A stretch of 52,018 nucleotides of DNA from Acholeplasma sp. CAG:878 (GCA_000432255.1 HF989912.1:1-52018), one strand, 5' to 3'; counted from the first letter of the stretch, positions 34,469 to 42,295 are shown. Program-made: numbers and translations. The notes: generated by a model from the letters alone, not told the origin.

Positions 34469-35355
34469 TATTCTATATTTATACCAAGAGAAATGATTTT
34501 AACTTTTCTTCTATCAACATTATAACTTCCTATTCCTTTTAACAAATATTGTTTTTGGAAATCACTAATGTACAAATCATTATCATTTAATAGTGAATTA
34601 ACAATTTCTATATAGTCACTTCTACCTTTGTCACTCATAATCGCTAAAGCAGCTCTGACTAAACAAATATGACTGATGATTTGAAATGCTCCTAACTTTT
34701 TTGGTGTAAGTAAATCGGTTGTTGCACTTTCAATTGATTTAAATAATTCAATATCGGTAAGTTTAGTAGAGGCAGCAATTGGAAGATTTGATAATTGACC
34801 TTCAAAATATATGTCATTATAAATATCATCTGGAATATCAAAATTTGTATCAACCATAGCTTTTTCTAAATCTGGGTGAACAAATGATAAAGTATATTTA
34901 TTTTTTAATAACTGGTCTTTAATACTAGCATAAGCTGGGTCACTTATATATTCTTCTAAGATTGAAAAGTATAAAAACCCTAAACATTTGAAAATTTTAT
35001 TTTGTATTTTTGTTCCATTTGTAACTTCTAAGCCACCAAATAATTCAGATATTTGTTTTTGATTTCTATTATTTTGAACACAAACCAGTTTTATAAGAAT
35101 TCTTTTGTAATATGCTTTTTCAAATTCATCACTAATACTTTGAATTACTTTAATATGTTTTTGAATTATACCATCAATTTCTTTTAAAGAAAGATTTAAA
35201 TTTTTGTATATATTTTCTTCTTCTTCAAGTAATTTTTTCATTTGAAGTATAAGAGATTGTCCTAAAGGAGTGTTTTTAAGTCCATTTAATTCTAATTCAT
35301 ATAATTCTTTTTGACAACTTAATAATTTATTTGTTATTGCATAAACACTATTCAT
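34468..35355 (-). CDS. Uncharacterised helical protein, paralog 2 of a tandem pair
   Basis: 295 residues, no signal peptide, no membrane segment and no recognised family. It is clearly related to the gene just upstream: both have an N-terminal helical segment of the pattern ITN-L------L---E-NGLK-T followed by a K/L/E-rich helix, a middle LxKNKY/LKYNGW motif followed by an acidic stretch with D-NP/DIP, and a C-terminal VRA-L-I(M/L)S segment. Start ATG 35355 follows GGGGGTATTTAAA; only one base separates it from the stop of its partner, so they form one operon. Coiled-coil-like N-terminus suggests hetero-oligomer formation. Confidence 0.7.
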   Translation of the reverse strand: MNSVYAITNKLLSCQKELYELELNGLKNTPLGQSLILQMKKLLEEEENIYKNLNLSLKEIDGIIQKHIKVIQSISDEFEKAYYKRILIKLVCVQNNRNQKQISELFGGLEVTNGTKIQNKIFKCLGFLYFSILEEYISDPAYASIKDQLLKNKYTLSFVHPDLEKAMVDTNFDIPDDIYNDIYFEGQLSNLPIAASTKLTDIELFKSIESATTDLLTPKKLGAFQIISHICLVRAALAIMSDKGRSDYIEIVNSLLNDNDLYISDFQKQYLLKGIGSYNVDRRKVKIISLGINIE

Positions 35356-35356
35356 T

Positions 35357-36133
35357 TTAAATACCCCCAATACTAATTTGTTTTCCATTTAGCATAGTTA
35401 AAAATTCGTAGTCACCAATCAAATTCTTAGTTTCTTCTAGAGCATCATTGCTCATAAGGCTTAATATTGATAAAACACTTGCTCTAACAGTTATATCATT
35501 AATTTCTTCTTGTTCTAATTCTTTGGTAATAAATTCTTCTAAAAGTAAATCACGATATAAGGTTACAGTTTTACAAGTAGGAAAATCAATGTTAGGAATA
35601 TAATCACAAGTTGGATTGAAATCTAGTTCGATTAAAACATCCTCAGTTTTTTTATTTAAAAACCAACCATTATATTTTAAACTAGATAGTTCATTTTTTA
35701 CATTTGGTTGTTCATTTTCTTTTAAAAGTTCTATAAAACCAAGTGTTCTTATATCAATAGAAATTTCTAACCAAGTTCTAATTTGATTTAATATATCTTT
35801 TTTGGTTTCATTTTCTGAAAATCCATTTGTAATAGAATTATCGCTGTCTAAATATGGGGAACTTGTTTTAAAAACATCACTGAATCTAAAACAGGCAGAA
35901 TCAAAGCAACATCTTTTAATAAAGTCTTCTTTATTGTATTTGTAACCAGCTCTATTCAAAAGAAAAAGTAGTCTATTTTGTTCATTAATCAATTTTTTTA
36001 AGTGTAATATTTCTTTTTTATATATGATAGTGTCTTTTAAACCGTTTTTTTCAAAACTATCTAATCGTTTTAAACTATTGGTGATATATTCACAAATTTG
36101 ATATAGAATATCTAACCTTTCTTCAATGCTCAT
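35357..36133 (-). CDS. Uncharacterised helical protein, paralog 1 of a tandem pair
   Basis: 258 residues, mostly helical, soluble, no recognised family. Sequence landmarks: CEYITNSLKRLDSFEKNGLK near the N-terminus, a Cys-containing centre (KRCCFDSACFRFSDVF), FIELLKENEQ, and the C-terminal ITVRASVLSILSLMSND. It aligns from end to end with the downstream protein apart from its Cys-rich centre, indicating an old tandem duplication. AGGAGGTGTTTTT gives a strong ribosome site. No regulatory site other than an AT-rich promoter region is apparent upstream (36134-36262). Confidence 0.7.
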   Translation of the reverse strand: MSIEERLDILYQICEYITNSLKRLDSFEKNGLKDTIIYKKEILHLKKLINEQNRLLFLLNRAGYKYNKEDFIKRCCFDSACFRFSDVFKTSSPYLDSDNSITNGFSENETKKDILNQIRTWLEISIDIRTLGFIELLKENEQPNVKNELSSLKYNGWFLNKKTEDVLIELDFNPTCDYIPNIDFPTCKTVTLYRDLLLEEFITKELEQEEINDITVRASVLSILSLMSNDALEETKNLIGDYEFLTMLNGKQISIGGI

Positions 36134-36262
36134 AAAAACACCTCCTATTTGAAAAAATATTATATCATATAATATAAAAAAGTCAATTTTGAGTTTTATT
36201 TTTAAATGATTAAGTACATATTTTTTAGTTAAATGTATAAAATATAATTTTAATAAAGCAAC

Positions 36263-36284
36263 AAAAAACCCTTAAAAATAAGGG
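36263..36284 (-). terminator. Terminator of tRNA-Arg
   Basis: On the minus strand CCCTTA (complement of 36279-36284), loop, TAAGGG (complement of 36269-36274), then six T. Confidence 0.75.
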
Positions 36285-36297
36285 CTAATATCATAGA

Positions 36298-36374
<77 letters not shown>

Positions 36375-36400
36375 AACTTGCTCAAACAAGGAACAAGTTG

Positions 36401-36429
36401 ATTATACTATAAATTTAAAAATTATTCAA
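36401..36429 (-). promoter_or_regulatory. Promoter of tRNA-Arg
   Basis: Minus strand TTGAAT (complement of 36424-36429), 17-base spacer, TATAAT (complement of 36401-36406); the -35 overlaps the end of gerM. Confidence 0.65.
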
Positions 36430-37381
36430 TACTTTTTAAAACAGTTTTATAAATTTCTTCATTTTCATAGTCAAATATTACCTCTTTTACATCATAATTG
36501 TCATTAATTGACAAACAAATTGTATAAATGACCTCTTCTAAAATGTCTTTATTATTTACATCATCAAATATATAAGAATTGAAAGTTAATTGTAAAAAAT
36601 CTGCTTCTTCTTGGACTTTTAATAATTTAGTGTTGCTATTTAAATAACTCATTAAATTACCAGTGTATGTTTTCAAACTAGTTAATTCATCAATTACAAT
36701 TGAAATTTTATCTCTTTTATCGTTTAAATATTTAGTAACAGGAACATAATAAGTATTGTCATTATATTTATTAACATAGTAAATGGTTACTTGATTAAAA
36801 TCCTTTGTACTAGTTAAATCATTCGTTTTATTAATACCAAAACTTCTATCTAGGGTAGTCGGTAAATTTATTTTTGTTTTAGGCAATTTAGTTAATATAT
36901 CTCCATCGACATATATAATAACGCCTTTTACTTCATCAATCGTTGTTACTGTGTAAACAATTGCTTCAATCATTTTTTCTTCAAGGGATTCATCTATGTC
37001 TAGTAATTCTTTAGAAAAATTGATTTTTACTATTCCATCATTTAAATCAATGCTAAGAATTTTAGTATCACTAGGAAGAATAGACTTGAATCCATTTGGT
37101 ATTCTATTTTCTCCTTCTCCGCCAGAAATTAAAACTTGTAGCAATTCTTTAATTTGATTAGTTGGATTATTGCTATTAATAACTATTTCACATCGTCCTA
37201 AATAGTTATTGCTATTAAGTAAGAATATTGGATTAGTTTTAACATCTAAATTGATATACTCTAACTCTTGCTTACTTTCTAAATCATTTACATTTTCATT
37301 TGGAATAAGATAAATTAAGAATAGGGCAAATAAAGCACCTGTAGCAATTATGATTTTTCTAATCATTTTTTTCTTTAACAT
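36422..37381 (-). CDS. gerM: GerM-like sporulation/germination protein with two GerMN domains
   Basis: 319 residues: an N-terminal membrane anchor (about 7-25), a linker, then two GerMN domains (about 70-175 and 200-318), each with the pattern LPSDTKILSIDLNDGIVKIN/FSKEL or its second version. GerM is a mother-cell protein required for proper spore cortex/germination and interacts with the SpoIIIA-SpoIIQ channel in Bacillus. AGGTGAAATT precedes the ATG. It lies directly downstream of gerE but behind a terminator, with a sigma-E-like -10 (CATAATAT, complement of 37397-37404) and ATA at 15 bases. Confidence 0.85.
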   Translation of the reverse strand: MLKKKMIRKIIIATGALFALFLIYLIPNENVNDLESKQELEYINLDVKTNPIFLLNSNNYLGRCEIVINSNNPTNQIKELLQVLISGGEGENRIPNGFKSILPSDTKILSIDLNDGIVKINFSKELLDIDESLEEKMIEAIVYTVTTIDEVKGVIIYVDGDILTKLPKTKINLPTTLDRSFGINKTNDLTSTKDFNQVTIYYVNKYNDNTYYVPVTKYLNDKRDKISIVIDELTSLKTYTGNLMSYLNSNTKLLKVQEEADFLQLTFNSYIFDDVNNKDILEEVIYTICLSINDNYDVKEVIFDYENEEIYKTVLKSIE

Positions 37382-37396
37382 AATTTCACCTAATTA

Positions 37397-37422
37397 ATAT
37401 TATGAAAAAAAAGGCTAGTTAT
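37397..37422 (-). promoter_or_regulatory. Candidate sigma-E promoter of gerM
   Basis: Minus strand CATAATAT (complement of 37397-37404) with ATA (complement of 37420-37422) 15 bases upstream, the same ATA-to-CATA spacing as the spoIIIAH promoter. The -35 is only partly conserved and overlaps the gerE terminator. Confidence 0.35.
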
Positions 37423-37429
37423 GCCTTTT
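37405..37429 (-). terminator. Terminator after gerE
   Basis: Minus strand AAAAGGC, 7-base loop, GCC followed by eight T; stem bases 37409-37415 and 37423-37429. Confidence 0.7.
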
Positions 37430-37634
37430 ATAATGAAATTTCCTTAAGTTTAAGTAATTCAACTACAGCAGCTGCTCTTCCTTTTACTCCTAACTTTTGC
37501 ATGACATTTGATATATGGTTTCTAACTGTTTTTTCACTTATCCCTAAAGATTTAGCTATGTCGATTGTTGACTTATTTAAAACAAGCAAATCAAAGACTT
37601 GTTTTTCTCTTTTTGTAAGAATATTCTTAGACAT
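37428..37634 (-). CDS. gerE: Late sporulation transcription factor GerE
   Basis: Small LuxR-type DNA-binding protein of 68 residues that adjusts late mother-cell (sigma-K) genes. It is nearly all helix-turn-helix: LTKREKQVFDLLVLNKST, ISEKTVRNHISNVMQKLGVK, GRAAAVVELLKL, a close match to Bacillus GerE including its short length. GAGG precedes ATG 37634. Upstream is a sigma-K-type promoter, as for Bacillus gerE. Neighbour gerM and spoIIIAH put it in a sporulation cluster. A strong marker that this organism makes endospores. Confidence 0.92.
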   Translation of the reverse strand: MSKNILTKREKQVFDLLVLNKSTIDIAKSLGISEKTVRNHISNVMQKLGVKGRAAAVVELLKLKEISL

Positions 37635-37680
37635 ATTTTCCTCACTTCCCTTTATATGGGTGGTTTATATTCATTCATAT

Positions 37681-37707
37681 TATTTTATGATGAATGATTA
37701 AATTAGT
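37681..37707 (-). promoter_or_regulatory. Sigma-K-type promoter of gerE
   Basis: Minus strand CATAAAATA (complement of 37681-37689), a full match to CATAnnnTA, with AC (complement of 37706-37707) 16 bases upstream, the expected spacing. It lies 47 bases before the gerE start codon. Confidence 0.6.
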
Positions 37708-37731
37708 GAGCAAAAAAGCCTAAATATATAT

Positions 37732-38226
37732 CTATTTTGTAAATTTTACGGAAATATATTTTTGTTCTTCAAAATCTTCTTGGACACTTCTCATTATATT
37801 ATTAGCTAATTTTTTATCATGTTCATTACTATTTATAACGATTTGGATTTCGCTACCCTCTATTTTAACGAAAGCTTGCAAATTAAATTTTTCTAAAATT
37901 TTGTTTTCAATTTTTTCTTCTTCACCTCTTTTGGTATTAAGTTCTTTCATTTTATTAAAGGCCTCATTTTTTTGTTCAATTGTTGAATCATTGTTAGTTA
38001 AAATTAATTTTAATTCATCGATTTGTTTCATCATTTCTTCCTCTTTTTGAACGCGTAAGGCAACTAGTGCGGTACTTTCACTTATTTCAACTGTTGGTTC
38101 TTTATCTTTATTATAGTTTGCGTTAGTGTTTAGTAATAGTTCACTTGGCATAGTAATGTAATATACGCTTAAAACTAATATAAGACTAAATAGTGTTAAA
38201 AACCAAATACTTTTTTTATTAATCAT
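37732..38226 (-). CDS. spoIIIAH: Stage III sporulation protein AH (SpoIIIAH)
   Basis: Mother-cell component of the SpoIIIA-SpoIIQ channel that feeds the forespore. 164 residues: a single N-terminal membrane helix (SIWFLTLFSLILVLSVYYIT), a coiled-coil-like helix (KEEEMMKQIDELKLILTNND), the pattern ST-EQKNEAFNKMKELN, and a C-terminal ring-building (YscJ/FliF-like) domain. Start 38226 follows GGGGAGGAATTT; an upstream ATG would place the promoter inside the gene. It stands alone: spoIIIAA-AG are not upstream, where rpsB is transcribed divergently. A near-consensus sigma-E promoter precedes it. Confidence 0.88.
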   Translation of the reverse strand: MINKKSIWFLTLFSLILVLSVYYITMPSELLLNTNANYNKDKEPTVEISESTALVALRVQKEEEMMKQIDELKLILTNNDSTIEQKNEAFNKMKELNTKRGEEEKIENKILEKFNLQAFVKIEGSEIQIVINSNEHDKKLANNIMRSVQEDFEEQKYISVKFTK

Positions 38227-38249
38227 AAATTCCTCCCCGTAACTATTTA

Positions 38250-38277
38250 AATGTATGTTTGTTACAAAAAAATATGA
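38250..38277 (-). promoter_or_regulatory. Sigma-E promoter of spoIIIAH
   Basis: Minus strand TCATATT (complement of 38271-38277), 13-base spacer, CATACATT (complement of 38250-38257). Both boxes match the Bacillus sigma-E consensus (KMATATT, CATACAMT), and the spoIIIA operon is sigma-E controlled in Bacillus. The start codon is 24 bases downstream. Confidence 0.7.
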
Positions 38278-38317
38278 ATATTTAACCAAATTTTGTTCAA
38301 ATTTATAAAAATTATGA

Positions 38318-38455
38318 TATAATATTAATGGCTTTCATCCCGAGGGTTAGGGATTAAAATAAATACTACAAAACAAAGATATGGATTATTCTTTCTAGTG
38401 CGAAAGTGGAAGAATTTGGAAGTATCTTAAAGAAATAACAAAAGGAGGAAAGAAT
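38318..38455 (+). promoter_or_regulatory. rpsB promoter -10 and structured leader
   Basis: TATAAT at 38318-38323 with a TTGTTC/TTCAAA-type -35 near 38293-38301. The leader then folds: ATCCC/GGGAT at about 38338-38353, and an outer stem AAGATA (38376-38381)/TATCTT (38423-38428) enclosing ATTCTT-TC (38388-38395) paired with GA-AAG and AAGAAT (38402-38415). It ends with AAAGGAGGAAAG. A leader like this before rpsB suggests autoregulation by S2, but no Rfam family could be assigned by eye. Confidence 0.5.
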
Positions 38456-39463
38456 ATGGCCGTTGTGTCTATGAGTTATTTACTTGAAGCTGGTGTTCAT
38501 TTTGGACATCAAACAAAAAGATGGAATCCTAAAATGAAGGAATACATCTTTACATCAAGAGATGATATTTATATTATCGATTTACAAAAAACTGCTAAAA
38601 AAATTGAAGAAGCTTACGCTGCTTTAAACAAAATTGCTAGTGAAGGTGGAAAAGTATTATTTGTTGGTACTAGAAAACAAGCTAGTGATGCTGTTTTAGA
38701 AGAAGCTACGAGAAGTGGTTCTTACTATGTAACTGAAAGATGGTTAGGGGGAACTTTAACTAACTTCAGAACAATTAGAAAAAGAGTTAAAAGATTAGAA
38801 CAAATTGAAAGAATGGAACAAGATGGAACATTTGCTGTTTTACCTAAAAAAGAAGTTATCGGATTAAAGAAAGAATATGATAAATTAAATAAATTATTGG
38901 GTGGTATTAGAGAAATGTCTAAATTACCACAAGCTTTATACATCGTTGACCCATCAAAAGAAGAAATTGCTATTCGTGAAGCAAGAAAATTAAACATTCC
39001 TGTATTTGGAATTGTTGATACTAACTGTGACCCTGATATGGTTGATTATGTAATTCCTGCTAATGATGATGCTATTAGAGCTGTAAAATTAATTACAAGC
39101 GTTATGGCTAATGCAATTGTTGAAGCTAATGGTGGAGAAATTATTGACTATGTAAGTGCTCAAAATAAAGAAGATAACCCAAATGAAATTATGCAAAAAG
39201 CATTAGAAACAGTAAAAAGAAAAGAAGAACGTCGTCCAGTTAACAATGAGCGTCGTCCATTCTATAAAAAAACGTTCGACAGAACTAAAAAAGAAGTAAA
39301 AGAACCAACAAAAGAAGCTAAAGAAGAAGTTAATGAACCTAAAAAAGAGGAAGCCAAAATAGATTCTAAAACTGTAAGCGAATTAAGAGAATTAGCAAAA
39401 GAAAAAAATATTAAAGGCTATTCAACTATGAAAAAATCAGAGTTGATTGAAGCATTAAGATAA
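38456..39463 (+). CDS. rpsB: 30S ribosomal protein S2 with a C-terminal SAP/Rho-N-like extension
   Basis: Small-subunit protein needed for late 30S assembly and S1 docking. Residues 1-~245 are a regular S2 (LLEAGVHFGHQTKRWNPKM, FVGTRKQA, RWLGGTLTNF, PVFGIVDTNCDPD). It continues for about 90 residues: an R/K/E-rich linker (KKEVKEPTKEAKEEVNEPKK) and a final ~33-residue module (TVSELRELAKEKNIKGYS, then KKSELIEALR) that reads as a SAP/Rho-N-type nucleic-acid-binding fold. Usual length is about 235-260. A structured leader precedes the gene; tsf follows after 10 bases. Confidence 0.95.
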   Translation: MAVVSMSYLLEAGVHFGHQTKRWNPKMKEYIFTSRDDIYIIDLQKTAKKIEEAYAALNKIASEGGKVLFVGTRKQASDAVLEEATRSGSYYVTERWLGGTLTNFRTIRKRVKRLEQIERMEQDGTFAVLPKKEVIGLKKEYDKLNKLLGGIREMSKLPQALYIVDPSKEEIAIREARKLNIPVFGIVDTNCDPDMVDYVIPANDDAIRAVKLITSVMANAIVEANGGEIIDYVSAQNKEDNPNEIMQKALETVKRKEERRPVNNERRPFYKKTFDRTKKEVKEPTKEAKEEVNEPKKEEAKIDSKTVSELRELAKEKNIKGYSTMKKSELIEALR

Positions 39464-39473
39464 GGAGGCTATT

Positions 39474-40343
39474 ATGAGTGCTAGTTTAGTAAAAGAATTA
39501 CGAGAATTAACTGGTGCAGGAATGCTTGATTGTAAAAAAGCGTTAGAAGCATGTAATGGAAACATTGATGATGCTATTGCTTGGTTAAGAGAAAAAGGCA
39601 TTTCTAAAGCTGCTAAGAAAGCCGATAGAATTGCAGCAGAAGGTTTAGCCGATATTTTAATTGAAGGTAACAAAGCTGTAATTGTTGAAGTTAATTCAGA
39701 AACAGATTTTGTTGCTAAAAATCAAGAATTTAAAGATTTAGTAAAAGCTATTTTAAAAGCAATTATTGAAAACGAGCCAAAAACTAATGAAGATGTTTTA
39801 AATTTAGTAGTTGATGGTGAAACTGTTAATGATTTAATTGTTAATAAAACAGCTAAAATCGGAGAAAAATTATCATTTAGAAGATTTTCAAAAATTGAAA
39901 AAAATGATGAGCAAGTATTTGGTTCATACATCCACATGGGTGGTAAAATTGCTGTTTTAACTCGTTTAAATGGTGCTAATGAGGAAGTAGCAAAAGATGT
40001 TGCAATGCACGCTGCTGCTATGCGTCCAAGTGTTGTAAGACGTGAACAAGTACCACAAGAAGAAGTTGAAAAAGAAAGAGAAATCTTAAAAGAACAAGCA
40101 ATTAATGAAGGAAAACCTGCAGAAATAGCTGAAAAAATGGTTGAAGGAAGATTAGCTAAATTCTTTAAAGAAGTTTGTTTAGAAGAACAACCATTTGTTA
40201 AAGATGGAGATATTAATGTTTTAACTTATGTTAAAAATAATAATGGAACAATCGAAGATATGGTACGTTTTGAAGTAGGCGAAGGAATGGAAAAAAGAGA
40301 AGAAAACTTTGCTGAAGAAGTTGCTAAACAAATGGGAAAATAA
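39474..40343 (+). CDS. tsf: Elongation factor Ts
   Basis: Guanine nucleotide exchange factor for EF-Tu. The 289-residue protein has the UBA-like N-terminal domain (LVKELRELTGAGMLDCKKAL), the core motif EVNSETDFVAKN that inserts into EF-Tu, MGGKIAVL, and MHAAAMRPSVV with the following dimerisation region. Length is normal. It is translated 10 bases after rpsB from GGAGGCTATT and ends in a strong terminator, the standard rpsB-tsf operon. Confidence 0.97.
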   Translation: MSASLVKELRELTGAGMLDCKKALEACNGNIDDAIAWLREKGISKAAKKADRIAAEGLADILIEGNKAVIVEVNSETDFVAKNQEFKDLVKAILKAIIENEPKTNEDVLNLVVDGETVNDLIVNKTAKIGEKLSFRRFSKIEKNDEQVFGSYIHMGGKIAVLTRLNGANEEVAKDVAMHAAAMRPSVVRREQVPQEEVEKEREILKEQAINEGKPAEIAEKMVEGRLAKFFKEVCLEEQPFVKDGDINVLTYVKNNNGTIEDMVRFEVGEGMEKREENFAEEVAKQMGK

Positions 40344-40348
40344 TAATT

Positions 40349-40371
40349 AAGTGGTTTTAACCACTTTTTTT
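40349..40371 (+). terminator. Terminator after tsf
   Basis: AAGTGGTT (40349-40356), TT, AACCACTT (40359-40366), then TTTTT. Confidence 0.85.
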
Positions 40372-40715
40372 GTTATTCTACTTCAAATATGGCATATGTA
40401 GGGATTAAAATAAAATAGTAAGATAACCATAACGTATTTACGTTCAGATAATACTAAGATGTTAAAAATTCAAGAAAAACAATATCTAAAAAAGATTAAT
40501 ATTTTTTTAAAAAAAATTATTGAAATGTAAAAAAATATGTTCTATATTTATATTAGTTATGAAATATGGTAATTGATTTGTACATTTTATTTTGCAACTT
40601 AATCTTTAATATTTGTACATTTTTTTCTGAAAATCAACGATTTCTTTCGTGTTTTTTTGACAAAAAGGAAGTGAAAGAATAAAAATATAAATATAAAAAA
40701 GAAAGGAAGTATAAA
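40372..40715 (+). other. AT-rich intergenic region before the pilin-like pseudogene
   Basis: 344 bases without a gene. It has two direct copies of ATTTGTACATTTT about 40 bases apart (around 40577 and 40610), several A and T tracts, TTGACA at about 40659-40664 near TTTTTTTGACAAAAAGG, and a GAAAGGAAGT ribosome site for the following gene. No RNA motif was recognised. Confidence 0.5.
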
Positions 40716-41861
40716 ATGAAAAAAGGATTTACATTAATAGAAATAATAGCAATAATAATATTGTTATCAGTAATAGTTTTAATAACATATTCAGTAATTA
40801 ATAATTTAATAACTGAAAGCAAAGAAAAATTATATGAAAAATAAATAAATGAATTAGAAAGATTATCAAATACATGGGTAACAAAAAATACAAATAAACT
40901 AAAAACAGAAGAAGGATATACTTATGATTTATCATTTGAAGAATCAAATGAGCAAGGATTTACATCAGATAAACAAATAAAAAATCCCAAAACAGGTAAA
41001 AATTTAACTGGATGTATGAAAGTTACATATAATTCAAGTAAAAATGGTTATGATGTTGCATATGATGAATCTTGTACTACAAGTGGCTCATCTAGTGAAA
41101 TAATACTTCAAAATAAAATTTTAGGAGCAAGTAATTCTAATATAGTAACAACCGGAGAAGGATTATATTCAAAAACTACTAGCACTGGAACAACATATTA
41201 TTATAAAGGAGCAGTAGAAAACAACTATGTAAAATTTGCTGACAAAGTATTTAGAATAGTGAGAATCAATGAAGATGGAACTATTAGATTAATAACACAA
41301 GATAGTGTTGCAAGTCAAAAATTTAATAGTACATCCACCACATATAATGAAATGTATTATACAAATTCAGAAATCAAAACAGCAGTAGAAAACTGGTATA
41401 AAACAAATATAACTGATAAAGGTTTTGATGGAAAAGTAGCAAGTGGAAATTATTTCTGTGAACAAGCAAAAGTAGTATGGAAAACAAGTTATACTGCTGG
41501 AAGTGCGACAGTAGTAACAATAGATAATTACACACCATCATTCGATTGTACAACAGATGGAAACGGAAAAGGTGTTGTAAGTGGAAAAGTAGGATTAATA
41601 ACAATAGACGAAGTACTATTTGCAGGTGGAGAAATAGAAAGTAGGTCCAACTTTTATCTAAAAAATGGAAGTGTATATTGGATGATGAGCCCCATCGGCG
41701 TCTTTAATGATGTTGCTAATGTTTGTTATGTTACTGCAGATGGTTCTCTCTCAAGAGATAATGTCGACTATAATAATGACGTTCGCCCAGTTTTGAACCT
41801 AAGTGCTGATACGCTTGCGTCTGGAAGTGGAACAAGCTCTGACCCTTATATTGTAAAATAA
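40716..41861 (+). pseudogene. Type IV pilin-like surface protein interrupted by one in-frame stop codon
   Basis: The frame starts MKKGFTLIEIIAIIILLSVI, a perfect prepilin leader (cleavage after KKG, Glu5, hydrophobic helix), runs 42 codons to TAA at 40842-40844, and continues open in the same frame to 41861, giving 381 codons in all. CAA to TAA is the simplest change (KLYEK-Q-INELERL). The C-terminal half contains a module seen in many gut Firmicutes surface proteins (KVFRIVRINEDGTIRLI, VYWMMSPIG, NDVRPVLNLSADTLASG). It is the only pilin-like substrate in the window for the prepilin peptidase at 12401. Start has GAAAGGAAGT. A sequencing error cannot be excluded. Confidence 0.75.
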
Positions 41862-41879
41862 ATGTAAATAATGTGTTAA

Positions 41880-41906
41880 AATGGTATAAACAATATACCA
41901 TTTTTT
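41880..41906 (+). terminator. Terminator after pilin-like pseudogene
   Basis: AATGGTATA (41880-41888), loop AACAA, TATACCATT (41894-41902), TTTT. Confidence 0.85.
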
Positions 41907-41969
41907 AATGTTATTCAAAATTGTTTGAAACTAATTTATTTTATTACATATACTTTATTGGGGGTAATT

Positions 41970-42269
41970 ATGGATAAAAAAATACCTAAAGTTTTTGCTA
42001 ATAAAATAGATAAAGAAGTAGGAAACAATGAAAGAGTTTATTATGGTAATGATAATAATCACGAATTTAGAAATGATGGGTTAAATATAAATCAAAAAAT
42101 AAACCAAATATTTGGTTCATCTAAATATGTTTATAAAGCTGATGTAATTATTAAATTAAAAGATAAAACTATATCTAAAAAAATAATCGGAAGAAATAGA
42201 AATCAATTAATAACAATGGATAATGAATTAATAAATATAAATGATATTATTGATATTGATTATGAATAA
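41970..42269 (+). CDS. Small hypothetical protein (99 aa)
   Basis: 99 residues, no signal peptide or membrane segment. N-terminal half is polar and N/K-rich (PKVFANKIDKEVGNNERVYY), the C-terminal half (about 50-99) alternates hydrophobic and polar residues (ADVIIKLKDKTISKKIIGR, LINING) as in a small beta-barrel. No family recognised. Start 41970 is selected for GGGGGTAATT immediately upstream; a TTG 45 bases earlier has no ribosome site. It has its own terminator, convergent with the ATP-grasp gene. Confidence 0.6.
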   Translation: MDKKIPKVFANKIDKEVGNNERVYYGNDNNHEFRNDGLNINQKINQIFGSSKYVYKADVIIKLKDKTISKKIIGRNRNQLITMDNELININDIIDIDYE

Positions 42270-42295
42270 AAGTTCTCATTTTTTGAGAACTTTTT
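42268..42295. terminator. Bidirectional terminator
   Basis: AAAAGTTCTC (42268-42277), loop, GAGAACTTTT (42285-42294); overlaps stop codons of both convergent genes. Confidence 0.8.

Noticed and set aside
40560..40630. Direct repeats ATTTGTACATTTT as CRISPR or iteron repeats
   Set aside because: Only two copies in AT-rich sequence, no cas or replication genes nearby.
40716..41861. Recoding of TAA (alternative genetic code) in the pilin-like gene
   Set aside because: TAA ends most other genes in the window, with terminators right behind, so the stop is a mutation or sequencing error.
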